Shown here piece by piece: positions 19,777-30,000 of a DNA stretch of 64,000 bases (the stretch's first letter is position 1; each line of letters opens with the position of its first letter). Made by a program: the position numbers and the translations under genes. This DNA is from Thraustochytrium sp. TN22 (lineage: Eukaryota; Sar; Bigyra; Thraustochytrida; Thraustochytriidae). The notes under the pieces were generated by a model. The model had not been told where the DNA came from, searched no databases, and saw nothing but the letters and a program-made list of their open reading frames with translations. The DNA lies in the NCBI GenBank assembly GCA_013306675.1, contig JABLUY010000090.1:1-64000 (forward strand). The letters run 5' to 3'.

Positions 19777-20399
19777 GGTAGCAGCGCTGTTCGTCTCGAG
19801 CGGTGCGAGACCCTTACCTCAGCTCAAGTGAAGAGAGCAGAAGCGGCGGCGCTGACTGTTTGTCGGTCAGCCGGCTGTGAGCGAAAGGGGCTCTCTTTGA
19901 GCGAAAGGGGTGCTGAGTGAAATGGGGGGCTGGAGAGAGAAAGGTCAAGTTTAGAAAGAGCTTGATGTGAGGGGGTCGAGTCAAGGGAGAATCCAAATGC
20001 ACCCTGCCTCGATTTCCAAGCTCAAGATAGACCCGGTTTAGTTAGCCAGCTCGTAGGCGTGGTCCGAACAACTTCTTGCTGGTTTTTTTCGAAGAGAGGC
20101 CTTGCCAGTGCGATGCCGGCGCTTGGTGCGAACAACGCTGTGCAAAGCGGCGCTCTGGTGCAAAAGACGACAAGAGAGCGCTGTGCAAAGGAGCTGAGGA
20201 GGGGAAAACTTTATTTATCTTAGTAAATGGGTGAGAAAGGAGCAGAGCGGAACGCGCAAACGTGTCAGCGAGCGTTCATGGTGCAGGTGCTCCCATCCGT
20301 GTGTGTCATCATCAATCGTCAAAGGTTCAGCATCGCCAGCCATGTGGCTGGCGGTGGTAAGAAAGCGAATCATGTGGTGCGCCCTCGCGCTCCTCGCGC
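19777..20399. other. Convergent spacer after the Gln-rich and gelsolin genes
   Basis: No gene is seen. It holds both 3' ends. A short GAGCGAAAGGGG motif is repeated near 19879-19910, and an AATAAA on the minus strand lies at 20210-20215. Confidence 0.6.
20210..20215 (-). terminator. Possible polyadenylation signal AATAAA for the gelsolin gene
   Basis: A canonical hexamer on the minus strand 185 bp after the gelsolin stop codon. AATAAA is rare in this GC-rich sequence. Whether this organism uses the animal-type signal is unknown. Confidence 0.3.
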
Positions 20400-21671
20400 T
20401 CAAAAGGAAAAGAGCGACATGAAGAACTGGTTGGTGCGCGCCTGAGTATCGGCCAGCACGGTGATGGGCATGCCCTCCTCGAGGCCAAAGTCCTTAATGT
20501 ACTCGTCGGCGATGGAGTAGCACTTGGAGCGCTCGTCGCGGCTGGCGCCGCTGCCGATCCAGAGCCAGAGGCCGACGCTGGCGTGGACGAGAAAGACGTC
20601 GTTGGAGTCGAGCAGACGGTAGCTCACGCGCGTGCCCTCGGCCTCCTTGGTGAAGATGACGCCCTTGCCGCCGGCATCGGAGATGCGGAAGAGCTTGATG
20701 TTGTGGGCCTCGAAGCGGTGCGCGCGGCCATCGCCGCGAGCATCGTGCTCGGCGCCCTTGGGCTCGTACGGGTTCGCGGCGTCGCGCACGTCGTCGATGG
20801 TGCCACCGAGGATCTCCCAGAACTCGTCGTCCGGCTCGGCCTTGCGCGAGCGGCCGTTGCGCGCGCTGACGATGTTGGACTGGAGCATGCCAGACTTGTT
20901 GCGCTCAAAGGCGTTGGCGGTCTCGCCGAGCCAGCGGTAGACCTTGGGGCCGGCGTCGAGCACGAAGGCGTCGCCGTGGTTCATGAGGTCGGCGCGGCAC
21001 TCAATCTGGAAGGCGCGCAGCGTGCGCGAGGTGGAGCGCACCATGAAGAGGCGCGGCTTGTACTTCTCCGGGGCGACGTGGCGGAAGCCGCTCTCGATGC
21101 CGCCCTCGAGGTACTTGACCTCCTTGAAGAGGCTCTGGAAGAGCTTGCTCTCGTTGTACTGCGTCTCGCGGTGCTGGATGGGGCCGTCATCGAGAAGGTT
21201 GTCAATCTCGACGGTCTTGCGCGCTGCCACGCCCCTCTCGTCCTGCGTGCTCTCGGCGCCGAGCCAGAAGAAGAGGTCCCAAGCATACTTGGGCAGCGGC
21301 TTGCCCGTGACGGGGTCCTTTTGCTTGTAGGTGTTGAGCACGATGTACGAGTCGCCCGTGTAGAAGCTGCCGTAGTCCTCCTTGGCGACGCGCTTAACGC
21401 CGAAGACGGGCGTGTCGTTCGCCGACCGCCTGTTCTCCACGCGCCACACCTCGAGGCCGATCTTCTTGCCGGCGCCGCGAAGCTCCGGGTCCGACTCCGC
21501 CGCGCTCTTCTCCGCCGCGCGGTGCTCCTTGCTGCCCATGCCGTCGATGTTCGACTCGCCCAGCTTGGCCTGCTTGGCCTCCACCAGCCGCCGCATCCAC
21601 GACATGCGCGGCGCGGGGTTCTTCGGCGCGCCGCCGCGCACCGGCACGTTCCCGTTCGTCAGCCAGCTCAT
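20400..21671 (-). CDS. Gelsolin-family actin-severing/capping protein (severin/fragmin-like)
   Basis: A 423-aa protein from the ATG at 21671 (MSWLTNGNV). The frame is open upstream without an ATG, and that stretch is low-complexity Arg/Ala. Three gelsolin repeats follow an N-terminal extension. G1 (about 70-180) has the family pattern GDSYIVLNTY ... WDLFFWLGAESTQDE and an ETQYNESKLFQSLF helix. G2 (about 185-290) has PRLFMVRSTSRTLRAFQIE ... GDAFVLDAGPKVYRWLGE. G3 (about 325-423) has IKLFRISDAGGK ... SNDVFLVHASVGLWLWIG. The three-domain length matches severin, fragmin and CapG, which cap and usually sever actin filaments in a Ca2+-dependent way in the cytoplasm. No headpiece is present. Confidence 0.93.
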   Translation of the reverse strand: MSWLTNGNVPVRGGAPKNPAPRMSWMRRLVEAKQAKLGESNIDGMGSKEHRAAEKSAAESDPELRGAGKKIGLEVWRVENRRSANDTPVFGVKRVAKEDYGSFYTGDSYIVLNTYKQKDPVTGKPLPKYAWDLFFWLGAESTQDERGVAARKTVEIDNLLDDGPIQHRETQYNESKLFQSLFKEVKYLEGGIESGFRHVAPEKYKPRLFMVRSTSRTLRAFQIECRADLMNHGDAFVLDAGPKVYRWLGETANAFERNKSGMLQSNIVSARNGRSRKAEPDDEFWEILGGTIDDVRDAANPYEPKGAEHDARGDGRAHRFEAHNIKLFRISDAGGKGVIFTKEAEGTRVSYRLLDSNDVFLVHASVGLWLWIGSGASRDERSKCYSIADEYIKDFGLEEGMPITVLADTQARTNQFFMSLFSF

Positions 21672-21951
21672 CCTGCCGCCTGCCGCCGCCTGCCGCCGCC
21701 GCTGCCGCCGCTCCTCGCCTCGCGCGCGTCCCGCTCCTCGCGTTCGGGCTCTGCCGCGCGATCGCCGCCGCCGGCGCGTGCCGCCCTCCCCTCCTCCGGC
21801 AGCCGCCGCCCAGCACTCCCCGCCGGCCGCCGCCCGGCGACGCGCGGCGCGGGCGGGGCGCGGGCGGCGCGGCGCGGCGCGGGGGCGCGGGCGCGGGCAC
21901 CGGGCAGCGCGCCCGGCGGCGCAGCGCGCGGCGCGCCCGCGGCGCAGGCGG

Positions 21952-21986
21952 GCGCGAGGCGCGAGGCGCGAGGCGCGAGGCGCGAG
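21952..21986. repeat. 7-bp tandem repeat (GCGCGAG)5
   Basis: Five copies about 280-315 bp upstream of the gelsolin start codon. Confidence 0.85.
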
Positions 21987-23860
21987 CCGCGGGCGCGAGC
22001 CGCGGCCCGACCCCACCCGACCCTCGGGTTGCTGCTCTGCGCGGAAGGCGGGGCACGCGCGGCGGCGCGCGGCGAGCCGATCGACCCCAGCCCGAGCGTG
22101 GCGCGCGAGGCCGAGGCCGAGCCCGCGGCGGCGCGCTCGACTTGCCAGACTTGAGAACGGGCGAGGGCCGGGAGAGCGGCGGAGAGCGCGCGGCCAGGCG
22201 CGGCCAGTCAGCCCAGATCGCCCTGCACGGAAGGCTGCACGCGGCTTGAGCGGGCCGGCGCCGCGCCGCGACGGCGCAGGGCGCGGCCGCGGCTGCTCAG
22301 CTGCGCTCAGCCGCTGGCGCTGGCGGGCCGAGCAGAGCAGTACCAGTGGCGCGCGGTGGCGGGGGCCGCGCCCGGCCCCGGCGCGGCGCACCGGCAGAGC
22401 CGGAGAGGAAGAAGAGGGGGAGCCCAGTCTTCGGGCTCGTGGCCAGTGGCCACGGGCGGCGAGCTAGCGCAGCCTAGCGAGCGAGCACGTGACGCGACCG
22501 GGGCAAGCCCGGCCGCACCTGGGCGCTGGACACGGCCGCCTCGGAGAGCGGGAGCGCGCTGCATCAGATCAGCGGATCATGATCATGATGAGCCTGAGCT
22601 TGAGCATCTTGAGCATGATCTCGCGTCGACGACTGCCCGGGCCTGGCGCTGGCCGCGCAGCCTGCTGGCCGCGCAGCCTGCCAGCGCTGGCCGGGGCTCG
22701 CTCGCTTCCCGGCGCTTCGTGGCGCGCTTCACGGCAGCTGGCAGGCGCGTGCGGTGGCCACAGAGCCACGAGCTCGGGCGCCGCGGCGGCAGCGCCGGCC
22801 GGCAGCCAGGCCAGGCCCTGCACGGGCGAGCAGCCTGCCGGGCCACCGCAGGCTGCGTGCCCTGCGCAGGCGCCTCCCTGCCGCACCCGAACCAATGGCT
22901 GCCGAAGAGAGCGCCTGCAGGCTGCCGGGTCCCGCGCATCTGCGCGAGCGCCCGAGCCACTGGCAGGCCGCGCGTGCCGGCCTGGCGGGCGGGTCTCGAC
23001 TGAAGCGAGCCTTGGGCTTGATGGAGTCCAAGTTGTCCAACCGTCTGGCCAAGATCAGCCTCGGCCTCGGCCTCGCGACGCCTGGCGACCTTGGCGCTGT
23101 GATCGGCTCCGCCGCCGCGCGCTGCGCGTGGCAGACCTCTGCAACGTCGCTGGCGACGGCCGGGCCGCGGCTCGCCAACGAAGACTCGGAGCAGCAGCTC
23201 GAAATCTCTACTGGGGGCGACGCACACGGCACGCAAGTCGGCCGTGGTTGGCAACTTGACAGACAGCCCGTTCTCCTAGCCGCAGCGCCGCGAGCGCCGC
23301 GAGCTTGGACCTGGATGATGCTCCGTGATGAGGGCCAGGAGGTGGAGAGCTCCCGTGGCTCTCAGGTGGAGAGCTCTCGTGGATCTCGGGGAGAGTCTCG
23401 GCTTGACAGTGGAAGCCTGCTCTCAGGTGCAGGTGCAGGAGAACTTGACCGCGTGCTGGTGGAGCCGCGCCGTCGGTCGAGCGGCTCGAGTCTGCCAGTG
23501 GGCGAGCTCGTCACACTGCAGCCAAAGAGGAAGTTGTCCAGCCTCCTGCCTCGGGCCTTTCTTGCACTGCTGCCACTGCACTGGTGGCACGGAGGCTGAC
23601 GGAGCAGCGGCGTTTAGCAACGTTAGGCCTTAGGTTTTATCATCAGTTAATCAAGGGGGCTCTTTCATCAGGCTGCCAACGCCGCCTGGCTTGCTCCCAC
23701 GATGTGAGTGAGCATCTCTCTCGCTCTCGAGCATCTCTCTCTCTCTCTCTCGCTCGCATCGCTCTGAGCTCTCGCATCGCTCTCATCAGCTGCACAAACA
23801 GCACAGGCTGCACAGCGGTGCACAGGCTCTGCCCAGCGCCACGGCGCGCCACGTGTGGTT

Positions 23861-23909
23861 CGCATTCGCAGCTTCGCATTCGCAGCTTCGCATTCGCATT
23901 CGCATTCGC
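23861..23909. repeat. (CGCATT)n with interspersed CGCAGCTT units
   Basis: Short direct repeats of CGCATT, some extended to CGCAGCTT, ending about 20 bp beyond the stop codon of the WD40 gene on the minus strand. Confidence 0.85.
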
Positions 23910-23929
23910 TTTCAGCGCGTTGGGGCGGA

Positions 23930-25747
23930 TCACAAGTCGATGGCCGTGGCGAGCTCGCGCAAGGACCAGACTCGAGCGGAGGCGGAATTGGCACCGAGCG
24001 AGATGACCTGGTCGTCCTCGGGCGTGACGAGCAGACGGCAGATGCGCGAGTCCAGCGCACGGTGAATGACCTCGACGGGCTCGGGCGGGGTGTCGTCGCC
24101 GGTGAGTTGGTAGTAGTGGAGGTCGCCCCCGCGGGCGGCGAGCACGAGATTCGCGTGCTCCGAGACGGCGACGGCGGAAAAGCGCGGGCCGGAGCCGTCA
24201 AAGGAGGCGAGGCGGACGAGGCGGCCGTGGTGCACCTTGAGCAGCTTCCAGCTGGCGCCCTGCAGCACGACAATGGTGGAGGAGCGCTGACTGAAGTCGA
24301 CCGCCGTGACGCCGGCGAGGTCGTCGAGCGAGACTCTGGCCTCCTCGATGCGGTGCACGGTCCACACCTTGTGTACGCGGCCGAGGTTGGCGAAGCGCAC
24401 CATGAAAAAGACGACGCCACCAGGGCTGTCCTCGGCGCTCGTCTCGCGACCCACCACCGCCAGAAGCTTGCCCGAGGCGGAAAAGGCGACCTGGTCCACC
24501 TCGGCGAAGTGGTCGTCCAAGTCGTGCTTGCACAGCAGCTTCGGCTTGCGCGCGAAGCTCCAGAACTTGAGCGTAGTGTCGCCCTCCGATGCGGCCGTCG
24601 CTATGAAGTGCGCGTCTGACCCGGGCGCCGTCGCCATGTGCAGGTGCCGGATCGGCCCGCTGTGCATGCTGCTGAACGAGCACTCCAGCGTCGGCCGCGT
24701 CGTGAACCGCCGGTACACGCGGTACACCACCACGTGCGCCAGCGTGCCCGTGCCCACCACCAGAAAGAAGCTGTCGCGCGAGAACGCCAGGGCGCCAACC
24801 CAGTCGTCCACCGGCAGCTTGATCGTGTGCGCGCGCATGAGGGCCTCGTCCGTCGTCAGCGTTGCGCGCAGCGCCACGCGTACCTCGCTGTCGTGCTCGC
24901 CACCAGCCGTCGCCAAGTACTGCCCGCTCGGCGATACCGCCACGGCCGTCGTCAGCTCCTCGTGCCCTTGAATCGTCGCCACCAGCAGGGGATGCGTCGC
25001 CAACGCGCCCTCCGGGAACCGCGCGCCCACCTGCGGCTGCGACGCCTGCCGCACCATTTGCTGCCGCCTCCGCAGTAGAAAGGCGGCGCGCGACAGGCCC
25101 GCGCCGTCCTCCCCGTGCTCCCCGCCGGCCAGCTCGCGCAGCGCGGCCGACGCCAGCACCGGCGCGCCTACCAGCGCGCCCACGCCGCCGCGCATCACGC
25201 TGGCCACGCCGCGCCCCGCTGCCGCCCAGGAAACCCCGCTCGTGCTGCCGGCGTCGTCGCCGCTGCTGATGCCGCCGCCGACGCTGGTGCTGCCGCGCCG
25301 ACGCCGCCGGAAGCTGCCGCTCTGGCCGCTGCGCGCCACGCCGGCCAAGGCGCCCTGCACCCGCGCCGCGAAGCCGTCCACGAGTTCTTGCGCGAACCCG
25401 CCCTCCCGGCTCCTCTCCTCGCTGCTCTCCTCGCTTTCCTTATCCTCGTTTTCCTCCTCCTCGTACTCGCCCGAGTCCGTCAGCACCAGGCTGCCAGTCT
25501 CGTCGTCCTCGTCCCCGTCCACCTCGCCCAGCTCGTCCGGGTCCCTGTGCCGCGGCTTGGCCCGCGCTCGTACCTGCCGTTCCTTGCGCGCCCACTTGCG
25601 CCGCCTGCGCGCCTTCTTGCCGCTCTGCAGCCGCGCCACCTGCCTCTGCAGCTCCTCCAGCAGCTCCGGCGTCGTCGCCACGGCGTACAGCACGCCGGCG
25701 ACCGCCACGCCCAGGACCAGCACGGCGAGCACCGCCAGCGCCGCCAT
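23930..25747 (-). CDS. Membrane-anchored WD40-repeat protein, TBL2-like
   Basis: A 605-aa protein from the ATG at 25747. The frame continues upstream without a credible start and is antisense-like Arg/Ala sequence there. Residues 2-24 form a hydrophobic N-terminal anchor (MAALAVLAVLVLGVAVAGVL), followed by a very basic stretch and then a strongly acidic Glu/Asp/Ser region at about 70-115. From about residue 235 to the end are degenerate WD40 repeats, for example GHEELTTAVAVSPSGQYLAT and EVDQVAFSASGKLLAV. The order anchor, basic linker, C-terminal WD40 propeller is that of TBL2, an ER-resident protein linked to stress signalling in animals, but the repeats are too diverged for a firm assignment. 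SEC12-type proteins are an alternative, although their anchor is C-terminal. Confidence 0.75.
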   Translation of the reverse strand: MAALAVLAVLVLGVAVAGVLYAVATTPELLEELQRQVARLQSGKKARRRRKWARKERQVRARAKPRHRDPDELGEVDGDEDDETGSLVLTDSGEYEEEENEDKESEESSEERSREGGFAQELVDGFAARVQGALAGVARSGQSGSFRRRRRGSTSVGGGISSGDDAGSTSGVSWAAAGRGVASVMRGGVGALVGAPVLASAALRELAGGEHGEDGAGLSRAAFLLRRRQQMVRQASQPQVGARFPEGALATHPLLVATIQGHEELTTAVAVSPSGQYLATAGGEHDSEVRVALRATLTTDEALMRAHTIKLPVDDWVGALAFSRDSFFLVVGTGTLAHVVVYRVYRRFTTRPTLECSFSSMHSGPIRHLHMATAPGSDAHFIATAASEGDTTLKFWSFARKPKLLCKHDLDDHFAEVDQVAFSASGKLLAVVGRETSAEDSPGGVVFFMVRFANLGRVHKVWTVHRIEEARVSLDDLAGVTAVDFSQRSSTIVVLQGASWKLLKVHHGRLVRLASFDGSGPRFSAVAVSEHANLVLAARGGDLHYYQLTGDDTPPEPVEVIHRALDSRICRLLVTPEDDQVISLGANSASARVWSLRELATAIDL

Positions 25748-25853
25748 ACTGTCGCTGCCGCTGTCGCTGTCGCTGCCGCTGCCGCTGCCGCTGCCGCGCT
25801 CGCCTCCGCTATCGCCGCCGCTGCCGCCGCCGCTGCCGCCGCCGCCGGGGCTC

Positions 25854-25890
25854 CCGCGCGCGCGCGCGCGCGAGCGAGCGAGCGAGCGAG
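25854..25890. repeat. (CG)n and (CGAG)n microsatellite upstream of WD40 gene
   Basis: A CG run of about 9 units passes directly into about five CGAG tetramers, 105-145 bp upstream of the start at 25747. Confidence 0.85.
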
Positions 25891-26649
25891 AAGCTCTTCT
25901 GCCGCCGGCCGTGTGCGAGTGCCGCCGCGCGCCACGCGCCGCGCGCCGCGCCGCGCCGCCGCCCGAGGCGCCGCGCCCCGAGGCGCCGCGCGGCCGCTGC
26001 GCCCGCGCGCCGCAGGGTCTGCCGCGCCGCGAGCGCCCCCGGCACCGCCGCCGAGCGCCGCGCCACGCGCGCCCCGCACGCGCCGCGCAGCCGCTCTGCA
26101 CTGCCAGACTCCGCGAGCCACGCCTCCGCGCAGCGCGTGCCGCGCCTCCTGGAATTGCGTTGCGCAGGTCTGGGCTCGCAGTGCGGCGAGGCCGGGCGAG
26201 CACGGTAGCGCGCGGCGGAGGCCGGCCTCCTTGCGTTGCGTCGGAGCTGAGGCCCTTGGGCAGACGAGGCCTCGCTGCCCCGCGCAGGATCTGACCGTGC
26301 AAGGGCCCGGCCTTGTGCGCTTCGCGTTGACCTTGTGCAGCGAGACGCACGGTGGGGACAAACTGCAAGGACGCAGCCAGCACGCGCTCGGCGGCGTCCT
26401 CGGCGCCGTGCAGCCGCCTGGTGCCGATGCCACGTTTGCCACCGCCACGACCACCTGATTTGCGCCTCTTGGCACTTGCGCTCGTACCAGCGCGTGCATT
26501 CATGGTCCAGCCTGATCTCGCTCGCTCGGCATCGCTCTCGCGTCCGCGCGGACCAGCTTCGATTTTGCTGGTGTTGAAGCGGCCACTACCGACACCACGC
26601 TCCTTGCGGTGATGAAGCGGCACCATCTGCGTGTCGGACCGTGACCCAA

Positions 26650-26782
26650 CAGCAGGAGTCGCAGCAGAACCAGCAGAACCAGCTGCTGAGCACCTGCAGC
26701 ACCTGCAGCACCTGCAGCATAAGCAGCACAAGAAGCAGCACAAGCAGCACAAGCAGCATAAGCAGCAGCACCACCACCACCG
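26650..26782. repeat. CAG-rich imperfect repeat tract
   Basis: Degenerate CAGCAC/CAGAAC/CAGCAT units, including AGCACCTGC three times near 26694-26717, ending in a CACCAC run. The frames through it read as poly-Gln or Ser-Thr-Cys, and no flanking protein supports translation. Confidence 0.75.
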
Positions 26783-27077
26783 ACGGGATGCCTTCGCGCC
26801 TCTTGAAGCGCCAAGACCTGCGCGGCAAGGCGATGTTGGCGGCTTGTCTGACTCACAGTCAGCTTGGTCAGTCGTGCTTACGTCATGAATGAGAACTTCG
26901 GCGTCCCCTTCGTTTCTTTCAAGTTTTCTGTTGGGCGGCGTTGGGCGCTGTTGGGCGTCGTTGACGGACTTCCTGTCGTCATCCTCGTCGTTGTCCACAA
27001 GCAAGGTCCGAGGCGGCCCTGGCCAAGCTTGGAACGAGAACGACAACGCGCCGCCGCGCGCGCCCGCGCGCCCGGCC

Positions 27078-30000
27078 ATGCGGCGCAGCCGGGCGGCGAC
27101 GGCGGCGGGCGCGGGCGCAGACACGGAGAGCAGGTCCGCGGGCGCGGAGGATGGCGCCGTCATGAGCGTGGAGCTGCGGTCGCGCAGCAGAGACCAGGAG
27201 CTGGAGCTGGGGCGGCGCGGCGCGGCGAGCGAGCTCTCGACACCACAACACGCGCGGCGCAGACGGCTGGCAGGCGCGCGCGTCGGGCGCAGAGTGCCCA
27301 GGTGCAGCCTGCGGCCCTCGGACTGGCGCGCCAGGGGCGTGCGCCTGTACCGGCGGCTGCGGACCAAGGTGCTCTTCGAGGTGCAGCAGCTGGGTGCCGT
27401 GGGGCGCGCGCTCTTGTTCCTGCTGCCCTGCGCCGTGGACCTGGTCTGGGTGGCGCTCTACTTTGTGGAGCGCCAGCGCGACGTGCACCGCGCCAACGGG
27501 CCGTGCTTCGATTCGTACGCGCCGCCCTCGGCGGCCCTGCTCACGCCTCGCTCGCTCGGCCTGGTCATCCCGCAATGCTTGCTGGCGGTGCCCACGCTGT
27601 TTGTCTGGCTTCCATTCCACGTCTTCTACGCCGGCTCCTACAAGTTCCGCCATGTGCTCTTCCTCGCCATCCTGGGCGATCTCGTCACGGCCGGTCCCTT
27701 CTTCGTCGCCATCTTCTACGCGCCGGCTCGGGATGCCTACATCCCGGCCTTTCTGCGCATCTGGATGTTCCGATTCGAGCTGGGCTTCCTCTACGACAAG
27801 ACCTCGATCCGCGGCGAGATGCTGCTTTTCGCGTCCTCGGCCGTCGCGGTCGGCATCACCATGGTGGCGTGCTTCGAGTGGTCGCAGAACAACTTCCCGG
27901 TCTCCGAGCCCGAGTTCCCCAGCGGCTCCACCGCTATCGCCTACTACACCTGCACCGACTTTCTCAACTCGCTCTACTTTGTCGTTGTCATGCTCTCCAC
28001 GGTCGGCTTCGGCGATGTCAGTAAGTTTTGCGCACCCTCCGTTCATCTGGACAGAGCAAGCTGGCCGGCCGAAAGGGGAGAAAAGCAAAGAGAAACCCCA
28101 CTTACACGTGCGACTCCGGCCCCGCAGCGCCGGCCAACCAGTACTCGCGCGCCGTCGTGGCCATCTCCATCGCCGTCTTCATCGTGCTGCTGCCGTACTC
28201 GGTCAACCGCATCCGCGAGCTCGCACAAAAGACGCACGACCGCCGCAACCTGCGCTACGTGGCGCGCGAGCACAACGAGCACGTCGTGGTGCACGGCCAC
28301 CTCGATGACGCTGTGCTCAGCCACCTGCTCTTCTACTTCAACCCGGTGCGCCGCGCGCGCCGCGTCATCCGCGGCCAGGCCATCCTCGGCAACGACGAGC
28401 CCGGGACCGAGGAGCTTCACTCGATGCTGCTTTCGGAGCGCACCAGCGTCGTGGGCGGAGCCAACTACGTCGTCGCCATGAGCGAGCATGGCGTCTCCGA
28501 GGCCATGCTCTCCCGCCTCGTGCTCGGCTACCAGCGCTCCTACGTCTCGCTGTTTGAAGGCTCGCTGCTCAAGGCGCGCGACCTGAGTCGCTGCGAGATT
28601 CTGCGTGCACAGGCCGTCTTCGTGCTGCCCACGCTCCACGTCTACGCCGACAGCTTCTACGCCTCCTCCGGCGCCGCCGTCGAGGGCCGCTCTCAGGCCG
28701 ACGCCATGGGCATGTCCACCGCCACGGCCATGGCATCCGTGGTGCACCGTGCTGATTCGCGCCAGAGCCTGGCGTCCAACCACACAGAGCCGTCTGCTGC
28801 CTCGCATGTCGCTGGAGATGACGATTTTATAAACTGCATGGAGAGCGGCGTGCGCAGGGTCCAGCACGCGGCGCGCGCGCGCAATCGCCTCTACTCGCGC
28901 GACTACCGTACGCTGCTGCGCGCCTGGTCTGCACACCAGAACCTCCACACCGACCAGCTGCTCGTTGTCGTGCTCTTTCACGAGTTCAACAGGCAATTTC
29001 TCTTTGACCGCGGCTCTTCCCCGCTCCACGAGACGCGCCCGCACGCGGCCTCCATCGCAAGCTCCAGCGCCGCCAGCACCGCCCCAGGCCCGGGCCACGC
29101 GCGCCTTATGGAACGCAACCTCATGACCATCTCGCTCGACGCCTTCCAGCAGGAGGTCTTGGCGGCCTCCTGCCTCGTGCCGGGGCTCAGCACGGTCATC
29201 ACCAACTTCTTCGTCGGCGAGGACCGCAGCGCGTCCGCTGGCTCTGGGGCGCCGCCTGCCGCCTTGCACGCGCAGGCCAATACCAGCTACGACTTTGATC
29301 TCGACCTTGAGGGCATCGACCTCGAGCGTTACCTTCGCTATAACTATGACGACGATGACAGCTCCTCCTCGTCCTCCTCCTCGTCCTCCTCCTCCTCCTC
29401 TGGCGGCAGCGGCGTTGACAGCGACGCCGGTGAGGAAGCCGAAGCGGAGGACATCGAGGCTAGTTCGCACCAAAGCAGGTCACAACACGACGGCCCTCGC
29501 TTGGACGCAGGCGAGACGGACCTGGATGCCCTCCACACCGCACAAAGCGCCTCCAGTGGCGGCGCGAACGAGGAGACCAAGTTGCGACCCCCAGCAGCCG
29601 CCGCGCTGTCTACCGCCACAGCCATGCTTTCTGCCACCGCTGCGGGCGCGTCCCAAGTCGCGGCAGCCGCTCCGGGATCCCCGCGCGCCAGGCGCATGCG
29701 CATGATGCGCCACTTCAACCTCGACGCAGGCTTCCTCTTCCAGAGCAATCGCAATCTGCTCACGAGTCAAAGCAAGAAGCACAAGAGCAAGAAGAAGAAG
29801 AGGAGGAAGCAGCAGCAGCAGCAGCGCAGGCCATGGAGGGATCAGGCCACGTCGAGCCGTTCGCGCGGGACCTCTGGCTCCCGCGAGGAGGGAAGCGGTG
29901 CCGGCGCCGCGGCCACCGCCGAGAGCTGCTCTTGTGCAGAGCTCGCCACTCGCCCCATGCAGGCGCTCCACGACTACACACGTGGCCTGCAGAACGAGCT

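Larger units (their letters stand above)
21672..23929. other. GC-rich spacer upstream of the gelsolin gene
   Basis: No gene is seen in 2.26 kb. It contains a 7-bp GCGCGAG repeat (21952-21986), CT-rich tracts near 23716-23757, and a CGCATT hexamer repeat (23861-23909) just beyond the WD40 gene stop. It should hold the gelsolin promoter and the WD40 gene 3' end. Confidence 0.6.
25748..27077. other. Divergent spacer between WD40 and channel genes
   Basis: No gene could be supported. Close to the WD40 start are GCTGCC/GCTGTC repeats, a CG dinucleotide run and a CGAG tract (25747-25895). Near 26640-26780 is a CAG/CAGCA-rich stretch with three copies of AGCACCTGC. The two promoters must share this region. 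The channel frame is open back to an ATG at 26889, so its 5' end could extend into it. Confidence 0.55.

Noticed and set aside
25115-26458. 447-codon plus-strand frame opposite the WD40 gene
   Set aside because: It is the antisense of the WD40 coding region and its GC-rich upstream sequence. The sense strand has the membrane anchor and WD40 pattern.
26889-27077. N-terminal extension of the channel from the ATG at 26889
   Set aside because: The added 63 residues are low-complexity and Ser/Gly-rich without conservation cues. The ATG at 27078 was preferred, but the upstream start cannot be excluded.
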